Shown here piece after piece: positions 40,113-47,799 of a stretch of DNA of 56,769 nt. Position 1 is the stretch's first letter. Each line of letters starts with the position of its first letter. The translations under genes and the position numbers were made by a program. The notes under the pieces were generated by a model. It saw only the letters and a program-made list of their open reading frames with translations, did not search any database and was not told the DNA's origin. This DNA comes from a virus. The DNA lies in the IMG/VR virus record IMGVR_UViG_3300045973_000630, positions 1 through 56,769 of that record; one strand, given 5' to 3'.

Positions 40113-41531
40113 ATGTCACAAATTATTAATCAGATCGCTAATGATCCGTCAATTACTGGCTTTGGATCAATGGGTGCGCAACAAGTTGATGCTTTACAAA
40201 AAGCATTAGCAATTACACAAAACTACGGCACAACTGCTCCAGGTTCACTTTCAGGTGGATCCGCTCTTGCAGTTGAAGATCTTGACCGTACTCTTAAACT
40301 AGTTACACATGGTTTAGAGCATTTGAAACTTTGGAAAGATATCGTAAAAGAGAAAGTAAACCAAACAGTTTCAGAATATAACGTTCAAAATTCATATGGT
40401 CAAGAAGTTAGTCCATTTTTCAATATGGGTGGAACTCCGGTATCAACTACGGCTAATTATGATCGTGAATTTATCCAAGTAAAATATCTTGGAACTCAAG
40501 GACAAGTACAACATAACTTGACCCTTATTCAAGCAGCGCACGGTCCAGTTATTGCTCGCGAAGTTAAAAACAAAACAGTTGAACTTTTAGCTAGAAACGA
40601 AAGAGCAATGTTCGAAGCTGATAGCTCAATCAACTCTCTTGAGTATGATGGTATCGAAGCTCAAATCGCTACTAAAGAAGCTCAATCACAATACAAATCA
40701 ACTGCTTTCGCAGGTTTTGATGCAGTTGGATCTTCTGACTCTGTGATTATCGATGTACGCGGAAAATTCAATGATGAAGTAGCTGAAAGAATGGCGTTAA
40801 CTAACGTTAATAACTTCGGTATGGCTATGGATTGTTATTTAGGTACTGATGTTCATTCAGTATTTTCTAGAGATTATTATTTAAAACAAAGAACTCTTCC
40901 TGGAGAAACTTTGACTTCTGGTAACAGAGTTAAAGAACATACTGGTTCGATTGATTACCGATTTAAACCAAGTTTGTTTAATAGACCAAGAATTAGTCCA
41001 CTTCCGCAATCAGTGTCAGCTTCAGCAGTTCCTACAATTGCTAATATGCTTTCGCCAGCGGACGCAAGTTCACAATTTGCTTCAGGAGATGCTGGAACTT
41101 ATGGATATAAAGTAAGTTTAGTATTTTCTGATGGTGAAACTGCTCCGTCAACTGAAGTTTCTGGCGCAGTTGCTGCGGGAGATAAAGTTACTATGGAAAT
41201 TTCTTTCTCAGGAAGTCCATTGTATGCTAATATCTTCAGATCTGCTAAAGATGCTGCTGGTTCTAACTGGAAATTTATCGGTCGTATTGCATTACTTGGT
41301 TCTGGAGTTGCAGTAACTATCGATATGAATGCAGTTATTCCAGGTGCTGCAAAAGCATTCTTGTTAATGCATGATTCTGATGCATTATGTTTTAAACAAT
41401 TAGGTTCTATGATTAAATATGATTTGGCAGTTACCGATACCAGCTATAAGTGGCTACAACTTATGTATGGAACTCCATTGATAGCCGCGTCTAGAAAACA
41501 TTGTATAGCTAAAAATTTAACTTTAGCATAA
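40113..41531 (+). CDS. major capsid protein with Ig/fibronectin-like domain
   Basis: 472 residues. The N-terminal and central part (LDRTLKLVTHGLEHLKLWKD; FFNMGGTPVSTTANYDRE) and the ending APLIAASRKH-like LIAASRKHCIAK are of the HK97-fold capsid kind. Residues about 315-420 hold an inserted beta domain (YGYKVSLVFSDGETAPSTEV, then LYANIFRSAKD), typical of an Ig- or fibronectin-type surface domain. Codon usage looks more regular than in neighbours, in keeping with high expression. Terminators flank it on both sides. A TTTTCT/AGAAAA stem surrounds its Shine-Dalgarno AAGGAG. Confidence 0.88.
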   Translation: MSQIINQIANDPSITGFGSMGAQQVDALQKALAITQNYGTTAPGSLSGGSALAVEDLDRTLKLVTHGLEHLKLWKDIVKEKVNQTVSEYNVQNSYGQEVSPFFNMGGTPVSTTANYDREFIQVKYLGTQGQVQHNLTLIQAAHGPVIAREVKNKTVELLARNERAMFEADSSINSLEYDGIEAQIATKEAQSQYKSTAFAGFDAVGSSDSVIIDVRGKFNDEVAERMALTNVNNFGMAMDCYLGTDVHSVFSRDYYLKQRTLPGETLTSGNRVKEHTGSIDYRFKPSLFNRPRISPLPQSVSASAVPTIANMLSPADASSQFASGDAGTYGYKVSLVFSDGETAPSTEVSGAVAAGDKVTMEISFSGSPLYANIFRSAKDAAGSNWKFIGRIALLGSGVAVTIDMNAVIPGAAKAFLLMHDSDALCFKQLGSMIKYDLAVTDTSYKWLQLMYGTPLIAASRKHCIAKNLTLA

Positions 41532-41557
41532 TATTAAAAGTTTAGTTCAAAACTTTA

Positions 41558-41587
41558 AAACCCTAGGCCTAAAACCTAGGGTTTTTT
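41558..41587 (+). terminator. intrinsic terminator after the capsid gene
   Basis: AAACCCTAGG (41558-41567) pairs with CCTAGGGTTT (41575-41584), then a T run to 41587. It isolates the homing-endonuclease island from capsid transcription. Confidence 0.9.
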
Positions 41588-41671
41588 CGTTTCAATATGA
41601 TACAACTCAAAAATAAATGCTTACAACTAAAATTTCTCGGAGTAAAGTTAAGTAACAAGGAGATCATATTT

Positions 41672-41935
41672 ATGAAAACATGTCAAAAAGGGCTACATCA
41701 GTATTCTAAAGATCTAAAAAGATGCCCAGATTGCACTAAACTAAAAAATTTAAAGTTTAGAAGCGAGAATCCAGAGAATGCTGGACTAGCAACTAAAAAA
41801 TATAGAGACGCTAATCCAGAGAAAGCTGCAAAAGCAATTGAAAATTGGAAATTTAACAATCCAGAAAAAGCTAAAGAGGCCAACCAACGCGCTTGCAAAA
41901 ACTGGAGAGATACTTTAAAAACTGAGAATGATTAA
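41672..41935 (+). CDS. HNH-type homing endonuclease N-terminal fragment with NPEKA repeats
   Basis: 87 residues from ATG at 41672, with AAGGAG nine bases before; an earlier in-frame ATG at 41597 lacks a Shine-Dalgarno. It begins MKTCQKGLHQYSKDLKRCPDC (zinc-binding Cys pairs in two parts, Cys4 and CxxC) followed by repeats NPENAG, NPEKAAK and NPEKAKE, as in phage HNH proteins. It ends before any HNH motif. Its first 16 residues are identical to the remnant at 4117-4236, which keeps the opposite end of such a protein. Probably a decayed homing endonuclease. Confidence 0.72.
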   Translation: MKTCQKGLHQYSKDLKRCPDCTKLKNLKFRSENPENAGLATKKYRDANPEKAAKAIENWKFNNPEKAKEANQRACKNWRDTLKTEND

Positions 41936-41958
41936 TATTTTAACTAGTAGGGTAATTT

Positions 41959-42273
41959 ATGGAACCTAAAATAAAAGATATTGCTCGCGACGAATTTGGA
42001 AAGAAAATCGGAAATTATAAAGAATGTGTTTGTTGTAAAAAAATATTTATCGCAAAACAGGGAGGTAATAAAACTTGTTCGGAGAGTTGCGCTACTAAAA
42101 ATAGGGCGACTAAGATGTCTGAAAATCGTAAAGGTAAACCATCTTGGAATTCCGGAAAAACTGGAGTTTATTCTTCGGAAACTAGAGAAGCAATGGGTAT
42201 TAAAAATAAAGGGAAAGTTTTGACAGATCTACATCGAGAAAAGATTTCTCAAAAATTAAAGAGTAACTCATGA
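41959..42273 (+). CDS. zinc finger + NUMOD3 DNA-binding protein without nuclease domain
   Basis: 104 residues. CVCCKKIF with CSESC further on forms a four-Cys zinc finger. Then come NUMOD3-like repeats: MSENRKGKPSWNSGKTG and the LTDLHREKISQKLK end. NUMOD3 units recognise DNA in GIY-YIG and HNH homing endonucleases. The catalytic domain is absent; the next gene, overlapping by four bases, supplies an EDxHD nuclease. The two may work together, or be halves of a once fused enzyme. Confidence 0.72.
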   Translation: MEPKIKDIARDEFGKKIGNYKECVCCKKIFIAKQGGNKTCSESCATKNRATKMSENRKGKPSWNSGKTGVYSSETREAMGIKNKGKVLTDLHREKISQKLKSNS

Positions 42274-42854
42274 AAAATTATCTAACGGAAGAGAAGCTAG
42301 GCGTAATTTTACAAAGTATATTTAGAGATATAACTCCTCAGTATAAATATAATAGACGAAGAGTTGATTTTGCAGTTAGGTTATCCGCCGAATCTAATCA
42401 ATATTCGAGTTTTAACAATAAATTTAAAGAATCAAATACTAAAGATATTATGCTTTTTTATGAATTTGATGGGTTTCATCATTACCAAAATAGTTATATG
42501 ATAGAAAAGGACGGGCCTAGACTAGTTTGGCAAGTTTTAGATTCTGAGAACAAAATACTTCAGTTACGAATTCCATATTGGGTTCAACCAGTTGCCGAGT
42601 TATCTAAAGTTTGGTTTGAAACTTACCAAGATTTCTCAGAAGGATTTCCACAAGGATTTATCTCCAAAGAGTGTGTTTGTCCAAGCACTTTTTGTACTGA
42701 TGGCGAAACCGAGTTTATTAGAGAACTTGCAGTTCTTCCCTTAGAAATTAAGAAGCAAATACACAATAATTTGCTAGACCGAGTTATCGAAACGGGTAGA
42801 GCTCGGACTATATCAAGGTCACTTCATCAGTATTTAACCCTAACAAACTATTAA
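42270..42854 (+). CDS. EDxHD (Vsr-like) homing endonuclease
   Basis: 194 residues. RRRVDFAVRL is followed by MLFYEFDGFHHYQ with Glu, Asp and His as in the EDxHD family, then an Asp (EKDGPRLVW) and LRIPYW, the remaining core strand. The same EFDGxxH pattern occurs in the nuclease fused to the N-intein at 32219. A C-terminal helical extension (residues 145-194) may bind DNA. Coupled to the zinc finger/NUMOD3 gene by ATGA overlap. Likely spreads the island after the capsid gene. Confidence 0.78.
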   Translation: MKNYLTEEKLGVILQSIFRDITPQYKYNRRRVDFAVRLSAESNQYSSFNNKFKESNTKDIMLFYEFDGFHHYQNSYMIEKDGPRLVWQVLDSENKILQLRIPYWVQPVAELSKVWFETYQDFSEGFPQGFISKECVCPSTFCTDGETEFIRELAVLPLEIKKQIHNNLLDRVIETGRARTISRSLHQYLTLTNY

Positions 42855-42884
42855 CTATAAGATATCATCATCCTAGGAGTACAA

Positions 42885-43034
42885 ATGAAATTATGGGAAT
42901 ACTACCACCTTTGTATAAGATATCCAACTTTGAAACTTTACTTAAACACTTGTTATGCCAACTATGACGATGATTATTTTTACGATTTTCTATTTACAAT
43001 AGAAACTCAAGATATGGATCGAATTGAATCATAA
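42885..43034 (+). CDS. hypothetical acidic protein, 49 aa
   Basis: Small ORF with ATG after a clear AGGAG. Tyr- and Asp-rich (YANYDDDYFYDFLF). A short palindrome TCCTAGGA overlaps its Shine-Dalgarno and TATAAG lies upstream. No known family. The good translation signal is the main reason to call it. Confidence 0.55.
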   Translation: MKLWEYYHLCIRYPTLKLYLNTCYANYDDDYFYDFLFTIETQDMDRIES

Positions 43035-43075
43035 ATTGTATTATTTTGATACTTTAAAATAAATAATTTTACAAT
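43035..43075 (+). repeat. AT-rich hairpin upstream of the lipoprotein gene
   Basis: TTATTTT (43041-43047) pairs with AAAATAA (43056-43062), continued by ATTGTA (43035-43040) with TACAAT (43070-43075) across a one-sided bulge. There is no T run, so it is more likely an mRNA 3' end stabiliser or a regulator than a strong terminator. TATAAT for the next gene lies just downstream (about 43092). Confidence 0.4.
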
Positions 43076-43113
43076 TCAAAATTCCAAACTTATAATATTT
43101 AAAAGGAGATAAC

Positions 43114-43977
43114 ATGAAGAAATTAATTATAAGTGTTCTAGTACTCACTTTAAATATAGGTTGCGGAGTAGCTGAAGGTCTTGGTCGTGAATGCGGTGGA
43201 ACTTTTGAACAAGGTTGTCATACTATTTTTGGTGGTAATCGAGCCAATGACCAAGATTACACTAATAATCTAAAAAACCAAGAACAAGATCAAAGACTTA
43301 AAAACTTAGAATTAAGGTTAGATAACTTAGAGTTATTAAATATCCAAATAAAGATTACTACTGAAAGTCTGGCACCTTCAGTTTATGACTTACAGTCTCA
43401 AATTGAAACCTTAAACTTAAAACAAACACAGTTTGAAACTGCAGTTCAGGCAGATGAACAAAGTGATAATTTAGCCCAAGTAAATCTTCAAAATCAAATA
43501 ACTATAACTAACCAAACATTAAATTCTTTAAATCAAAGTATTATAGCGCTTCAAACAACAACTACGGATCAAACTACGTTAATAACACAGTTACAAAATT
43601 CTGTAACTCAGTTACAACAGACTAGTAATTCACAACAAGTTACTACTCAAAATTTAGGTAACTCAGTTACCGTGCTACAAAATGCGCTTTTAGCACTACA
43701 AAATCAAAGTAATGCTAACACTGTACAACTAGCCACTTTGCAAGGTTATACTAATATTGTGAGTATAAAAGACCCATGTGGAAAGCAAGTTGCCGCCGAT
43801 GAAGTTCTATTAAAGCTTTCAGATGGTAGATACTTAGTAAGTTTTAGTGATAATGCTGCAGGTTTAAATACTAGATTTTCAGTACTTGGTAATGGAACTT
43901 ATGTAACTAGTGATGGAACTCATTGTTACTTTCAGATTAGTAATAACGGATTAACAATTTCAAATGAGCACAACTAA
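43114..43977 (+). CDS. probable lipoprotein with long coiled coil and Cys-paired C-terminal domain
   Basis: 287 residues. The signal MKKLIISVLVLTLNIGC has a lipobox-like end with Gly before Cys17, although Leu is at -4 rather than -3. A Gln/Asn/Thr-rich coiled coil follows (residues 55-210). The last ~65 residues form a small domain opening with DPCGKQ and containing LLKLSDGRYLVSFS and HCYFQIS, with two Cys that could pair. It would sit in the outer membrane of an infected Gram-negative cell. T5 Llp, a lipoprotein that blocks the phage receptor, is a functional analogy only. AAAGGAG start. Confidence 0.72.
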   Translation: MKKLIISVLVLTLNIGCGVAEGLGRECGGTFEQGCHTIFGGNRANDQDYTNNLKNQEQDQRLKNLELRLDNLELLNIQIKITTESLAPSVYDLQSQIETLNLKQTQFETAVQADEQSDNLAQVNLQNQITITNQTLNSLNQSIIALQTTTTDQTTLITQLQNSVTQLQQTSNSQQVTTQNLGNSVTVLQNALLALQNQSNANTVQLATLQGYTNIVSIKDPCGKQVAADEVLLKLSDGRYLVSFSDNAAGLNTRFSVLGNGTYVTSDGTHCYFQISNNGLTISNEHN

Positions 43978-43986
43978 AAGGAAATT

Positions 43987-44235
43987 ATGGAAACTCAACA
44001 ATTTTCAGATGAGCAATTAAATATAGCCCTGGAACTTACACACCAGGAGTACTTTATGCAAGTACTTGGAATAATGTCTCATTCTAATACTGTAGAAGAA
44101 CTTAACTATGTCAAAATTCCGATAATAACTCCAGGCGGTGGAACTTATTTAATTAGTATCTTACATGTTGATGGACCTAAGATAAACTTACAAAGCTTAG
44201 CTAAATTAGATCAAACTAAAAAGGAAAATATATGA
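43987..44235 (+). CDS. hypothetical protein, 82 aa
   Basis: Acidic N-terminal helix (FSDEQLNIALELTHQEYFMQ), then IITPGGGTYLISILHVDGP. Co-transcribed with the lipoprotein, nine bases apart, and overlaps the following gene by four bases. No family is recognised. Confidence 0.65.
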   Translation: METQQFSDEQLNIALELTHQEYFMQVLGIMSHSNTVEELNYVKIPIITPGGGTYLISILHVDGPKINLQSLAKLDQTKKENI

Positions 44236-44531
44236 ATTTAGAAACAGAGTTAACAAAATTAGAGAAGTTCTTAGTTAAACAAGGTCGTCCAGAATTGATT
44301 CTAGAACTTAGAGCTTTAGGTAATGACGATCGTAGACAAAGACTAATGAAACAAGCAGTTTTAGAGCAAGAGATCTTTGATACTAAAGATAAAGAATCGC
44401 AAAAGCCGCAAATTCAAGAAGCTAAAACTATTATTAAAGAGTTCAATGCTTTATATAGTGAGCAACTTAAAATGACTCGTAAGATTGCAAGGTTCATCCA
44501 TCTATTAATCGAAGATTCTGGGAAAGAATAA
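44232..44531 (+). CDS. hypothetical helical protein, 99 aa
   Basis: Charged, mostly alpha-helical protein (LTKLEKFLVKQGRPELILEL; KTIIKEFNALYSEQLKMTRK). ATGA overlap with the previous gene. No catalytic or metal motif. Confidence 0.65.
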   Translation: MNLETELTKLEKFLVKQGRPELILELRALGNDDRRQRLMKQAVLEQEIFDTKDKESQKPQIQEAKTIIKEFNALYSEQLKMTRKIARFIHLLIEDSGKE

Positions 44532-44532
44532 T

Positions 44533-44709
44533 ATGGATATCTTAATCGCGGCAATCATCGCAGCATGTCCAGGATATGATACCGTAGCAGGCAAAATAAC
44601 AGTTACAAAATGTCAAGAACAAATGGTAAACTGTGTTATAGGACCTAACGGAGTTACGACTAAAGAATTAATTGAATCATGCACAAAGAAGGTACAAAAT
44701 GTCAAGTAA
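44533..44709 (+). CDS. small Cys-containing secreted-type protein, 58 aa
   Basis: Short ORF starting at ATG 44533, just after the previous stop. The N-terminus MDILIAAIIAACPG is hydrophobic like a short signal or anchor, and four Cys are spread over 45 residues, as in small exported proteins with disulfides. The next gene begins inside its end. Supported by tight packing and composition only. Confidence 0.5.
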   Translation: MDILIAAIIAACPGYDTVAGKITVTKCQEQMVNCVIGPNGVTTKELIESCTKKVQNVK

Positions 44710-44917
44710 TCAAGGTGGAGCTTCAGTTTTAAAACTACAAGATCCAATGTTTAAAGATAAAGATGGCGGAGGTGGAATGCCCCCATTTGCACATGCTGAA
44801 ATTGATGTAGCAATAAATGGGTACATTGTCACCACTGTTTTAGCAGATGGAACGGCAGAAACTGCAGTTTATACTGATTTTGATGATGTTATAAAATTTA
44901 TTAGAGCGGCAAACTAA
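44699..44917 (+). CDS. hypothetical protein, 72 aa
   Basis: ATG at 44699 with AAGG upstream; the frame is open from 44672 but that start has no Shine-Dalgarno. Gly-rich turn (KDKDGGGGMPPFAHAEI) then IAINGY-like INGYIVTTVLADGT and an acidic end. Similar small proteins occur among phage structural genes. Overlaps its two neighbours. Confidence 0.62.
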   Translation: MSSNQGGASVLKLQDPMFKDKDGGGGMPPFAHAEIDVAINGYIVTTVLADGTAETAVYTDFDDVIKFIRAAN

Positions 44918-45525
44918 TGTATAAGTTAAGCCGAGAACTTGAAGATATATGTACGGTCATGAAAACTGCATATGACCGTAATTTAATTACTCCAAGAGAT
45001 GGGAATATCTCTATTAAAAAGGGTAATTTTATGTATATAACTCCAAGCGGAGTGCTTAAACATACTTTGAAGCCACAAGATATGGTTGGATTTAAATTCG
45101 AGGATGGAAGTACTAGTATAGAGATTTCTAAGAAACCTTCGGGTGAACTTGAAATGCATACAAAACTACAATTTGTAGATCTAGCAGAGCAACGATGTGT
45201 AATACATATGCACCCAACTTTCACAATTGCTGCAATGCATAAGGGATTTAATTTACAAGATATTGCAAAAGATTTCCCGGAGTTATCTAGATATACTAGG
45301 GTAGCTTACAATGTAAGAACTTTACCAGTTACCTCAAGTATTTTAGCATCAGAAACTTTAAGTGCACTAACCGATAGCTCGGAAAGACTTCAATTTGATA
45401 TTGTGGGACAAGCAAATCATGGAGTATGCGCGGTAGGCACTTCTGTTAGAGAAGCTTTCGAACATATTGAAAGACTAGAACATTGTTGTAAGATCGTAAT
45501 ATTATCCGGAGTTTCTTCAAAATAG
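44917..45525 (+). CDS. class II aldolase (fuculose-1-phosphate aldolase fold)
   Basis: 202 residues with the complete family pattern: GN (29-30) of GNIS, TPSG (42-45), Glu77 in PSGELEMH, the zinc His pair His97 and His99 in HMHP, and His168 in ANHGV. These match Glu73, His92, His94 and His155 of E. coli FucA, so the site looks intact. Members cleave or form sugar phosphates such as fuculose-, rhamnulose- or ribulose-type phosphates. In a phage the substrate is unknown. It may serve nucleotide-sugar or glycan metabolism in the cell. Confidence 0.87.
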   Translation: MYKLSRELEDICTVMKTAYDRNLITPRDGNISIKKGNFMYITPSGVLKHTLKPQDMVGFKFEDGSTSIEISKKPSGELEMHTKLQFVDLAEQRCVIHMHPTFTIAAMHKGFNLQDIAKDFPELSRYTRVAYNVRTLPVTSSILASETLSALTDSSERLQFDIVGQANHGVCAVGTSVREAFEHIERLEHCCKIVILSGVSSK

Positions 45526-45532
45526 GAGTTTT

Positions 45533-46057
45533 ATGCTTTATTCGAAAAGACTAAAAGATAGAGTTAAGTTTTCAATTAAAGATTTAATTCCAAATAGAGT
45601 GCTAAGATTCTTTAGAAATCTTATACGAGCTTGTCAGTATTTTAAACAAGGTTGGGGCTCAAAAGACTGGGATTATTCATTTATTTTTGACGACTTAATC
45701 TTTAAGTTAAAACGGGTTGAAGTTGATCTCAAAAATGATATTTATCATGAACCCGAAAAGTTAGAACTTCAGTCAATAAGACTTGTAATTAAATTATTAG
45801 AAAAGTATAATACTGATAGGTATTATTATTACCGTAATTTACACGAGGCAAAATGGGGTGTTGGTGAAATGATTTTTTCAAAAGATGAGCAACCTAGAGT
45901 ATCTATTTTTAGAAAAAATGTAATTCCTGGAGAAAACGAAGAACAAGAACGTAAAGAGTTTTTAATTGCGGTTAAAGCAGACGCCGAATGTAGACGAAAA
46001 GACTTAGACTTAGCATTTAAGATAATACAAAAACATTGTCAAACTTGGTGGACTTAA
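45533..46057 (+). CDS. hypothetical phage protein, 174 aa
   Basis: Basic N-terminus (LKDRVKFSIKDLIPNRVLRFF), GWGSKDWDYSFIFDDLIFKL and a C-terminal helix. The WGxKDWDY pattern with a following acidic helix is found in a widespread phage protein family of unknown role. ATG after AGGAG. Confidence 0.75.
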   Translation: MLYSKRLKDRVKFSIKDLIPNRVLRFFRNLIRACQYFKQGWGSKDWDYSFIFDDLIFKLKRVEVDLKNDIYHEPEKLELQSIRLVIKLLEKYNTDRYYYYRNLHEAKWGVGEMIFSKDEQPRVSIFRKNVIPGENEEQERKEFLIAVKADAECRRKDLDLAFKIIQKHCQTWWT

Positions 46058-46105
46058 CTCTTACAAAACTCAAAATTATAGATATAACACTTAAAGCGGG
46101 GATTT

Positions 46106-46327
46106 ATGATTGAAAAGTCTTGTAAATGCGGAACTTTAAAAAAGAACTTTAAATTTGATATTGGTACTAATTTTGTAGCAGAGTGTTGCTTAGAAAATGG
46201 GTATACAGAAATAGGTGAACTAGTTTCAGATGTAGAAGCTCGCAATGCTGCAATTGCCGAAGAAGCGCGTAAACTTACTGTAATGAATCCTAGAGTAGTT
46301 AAAAAGACTATAAAAAAGCCAGTTTAA
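46106..46327 (+). CDS. hypothetical protein with Cys pair, 73 aa
   Basis: N-terminal CKCG and ECC may bind a metal ion. The tail is basic (VVKKTIKKPV). TATAAC lies at about 46082 and GCGGGG serves as Shine-Dalgarno. No family is recognised. Confidence 0.6.
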   Translation: MIEKSCKCGTLKKNFKFDIGTNFVAECCLENGYTEIGELVSDVEARNAAIAEEARKLTVMNPRVVKKTIKKPV

Positions 46328-46328
46328 C

Positions 46329-46583
46329 ATGAATATGTTTAAAGATACTCCTATATTTGAAACCCAAAACGCGGATTTAGCTACATTTTTAATGCTTGAG
46401 GGTATAAAATTACTAGAAGTAAAAAGACTTGAAACTAATAATAAACTAGTAATTCTAAGGTTTTTAGATGAAAAACAAAATTGTCTAGACTTAGAGCGAG
46501 TCTATTTAAGCTCGCAGTTTAAGAAATTTAGGGATATAAACAAATACTTATTAGCTAAAATACACCAGGCACTTAGAGACTAG
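46329..46583 (+). CDS. hypothetical protein, 84 aa
   Basis: Mixed helix/strand small protein (FETQNADLATFLMLEGIKLLEVKRL, in parts) that begins one base after the previous stop. Its last codons form the left arm of the inverted repeat described at 46573. Confidence 0.62.
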   Translation: MNMFKDTPIFETQNADLATFLMLEGIKLLEVKRLETNNKLVILRFLDEKQNCLDLERVYLSSQFKKFRDINKYLLAKIHQALRD

Positions 46584-46626
46584 ATATAATAAAAACAGGT
46601 TACACGGGTAGCCTAAAAGTCTCTAA
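46573..46626 (+). repeat. perfect 9-bp inverted repeat around a TATAAT
   Basis: TTAGAGACT (46573-46581) and AGTCTCTAA (46618-46626) bracket TATAAT (46585-46590) and a 27-base spacer. Unlike the other bracketed promoters, the right arm does not reach the Shine-Dalgarno of the next gene. It may be a DNA operator or a terminator-like structure for read-through RNA. Confidence 0.45.
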
Positions 46627-46655
46627 TTAAAACCTAGAGTTGGAAATGGATTGGT

Positions 46656-47588
46656 ATGGCAATAGAAAAGACCTGGCTAGAAGTGCCAGCTATATTCTTA
46701 TTAGTTGACGGAACCACTGAAGGTGAACTAGCTATTCCATCAACCCTACCATTCAAAGTTAAACAACGAATATTCATAAGATCAAATACATTAGCCCCAT
46801 TAGAACTTGAAATCAAAAGAATTACTAGTAATACACTACTTCAAGTCGGAAGTATTGGAAAAGGCATAAAAAATAGAGTAGATTTAAGCCAGTTTACTTT
46901 AGCAGATACTGCATCTATTTTTTCGGTAGAACAGTCAAGACCGGCAATTCCCCCAGATGACTATAACCGTGCGGTTTACGAAGAAGAGCCAACCGTAGCG
47001 CTAAGAACTATATTAGTTGACCCACTAGGTAATAAGTTTAGTAAAACTAATCCGGTACCTGTCCAGTTATCCGATGGATCCATTAGTATTGGTACCGTTA
47101 ACGCAGAACTAGAAGTTCAGTTAAGTCATAAAAATGATACGCCCAATTTAGGCGATATTGCAGATTCAGTCAGAATAGGTGACGGAATCAATGAATTAAA
47201 TGTGAATTCAGACGGGTCGTTAAATGTAGTAGTTCAAACTGCGGGGACCAGTAGCACTACTATTAGTGTATTTAATCAAGTAAGTTCAGTAGCTAACGGA
47301 GTATTGACTGATGTAGTTACTTATACCGTTCCCGGAATCGGTACCTTTTATTTAAATAAACTAGACTATTCTGGAGATAATATCGCAAGATTTCAAGTAG
47401 AACTAAATTCCGGAATAATAGACATTCAGCGTACATTTTTCGCCGGAGGACTAAACGGAGTATTTGATTTTGCTAATGGATCCAAGGGGTTAGTATTAAC
47501 CGCCGGGGATATACTTAAATTAAGAGTTTTTCACGCTAGACCGACTGCTGGTGATTTTTCGGGTCGGATTCAGTTAACACAATCTTAG
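46656..47588 (+). CDS. virion-associated beta-rich protein, 310 aa
   Basis: Rich in Thr, Ser, Val and Asn with many short strands and few helices, as in phage surface or fibre proteins. SIGTVNAELEVQLS, NELNVNSDGSLNVVV and a C-terminal jelly-roll-like part (FYLNKLDYSGDNIARFQVEL in parts) are seen; similar N-linked segments occur in the protein at 47800. The start has no strong Shine-Dalgarno. Presumably a capsid or tail surface component. Confidence 0.65.
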   Translation: MAIEKTWLEVPAIFLLVDGTTEGELAIPSTLPFKVKQRIFIRSNTLAPLELEIKRITSNTLLQVGSIGKGIKNRVDLSQFTLADTASIFSVEQSRPAIPPDDYNRAVYEEEPTVALRTILVDPLGNKFSKTNPVPVQLSDGSISIGTVNAELEVQLSHKNDTPNLGDIADSVRIGDGINELNVNSDGSLNVVVQTAGTSSTTISVFNQVSSVANGVLTDVVTYTVPGIGTFYLNKLDYSGDNIARFQVELNSGIIDIQRTFFAGGLNGVFDFANGSKGLVLTAGDILKLRVFHARPTAGDFSGRIQLTQS

Positions 47589-47614
47589 ATATAATCTAAA
47601 GAAGCGGGGTTCAT

Positions 47615-47788
47615 ATGAGTATTGATAAAAAGCGAAAAGGGCTAGAGTTAAAGCGAGTTGAGTTAGCAAAAGAAGAATTAGAGTTCAAAGTCATTGAACG
47701 CCAAGAAGATATTAAGCGTCTGCAAGAACATATTAAAGTTCAAGACGATAAAATTAACCAACTCAAATTAGAAGTTGAAAGTAATTAA
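47615..47788 (+). CDS. small coiled-coil protein, 57 aa
   Basis: ATG 13 bases after the predicted start of a TATAAT promoter (47590-47595), with GCGGGG as Shine-Dalgarno. The whole protein is one charged heptad helix (LAKEELEFKVIERQEDIKR). It lies between two surface proteins and may be an assembly or trimerisation factor. Confidence 0.6.
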   Translation: MSIDKKRKGLELKRVELAKEELEFKVIERQEDIKRLQEHIKVQDDKINQLKLEVESN

Positions 47789-47799
47789 GGGGAATAAAA

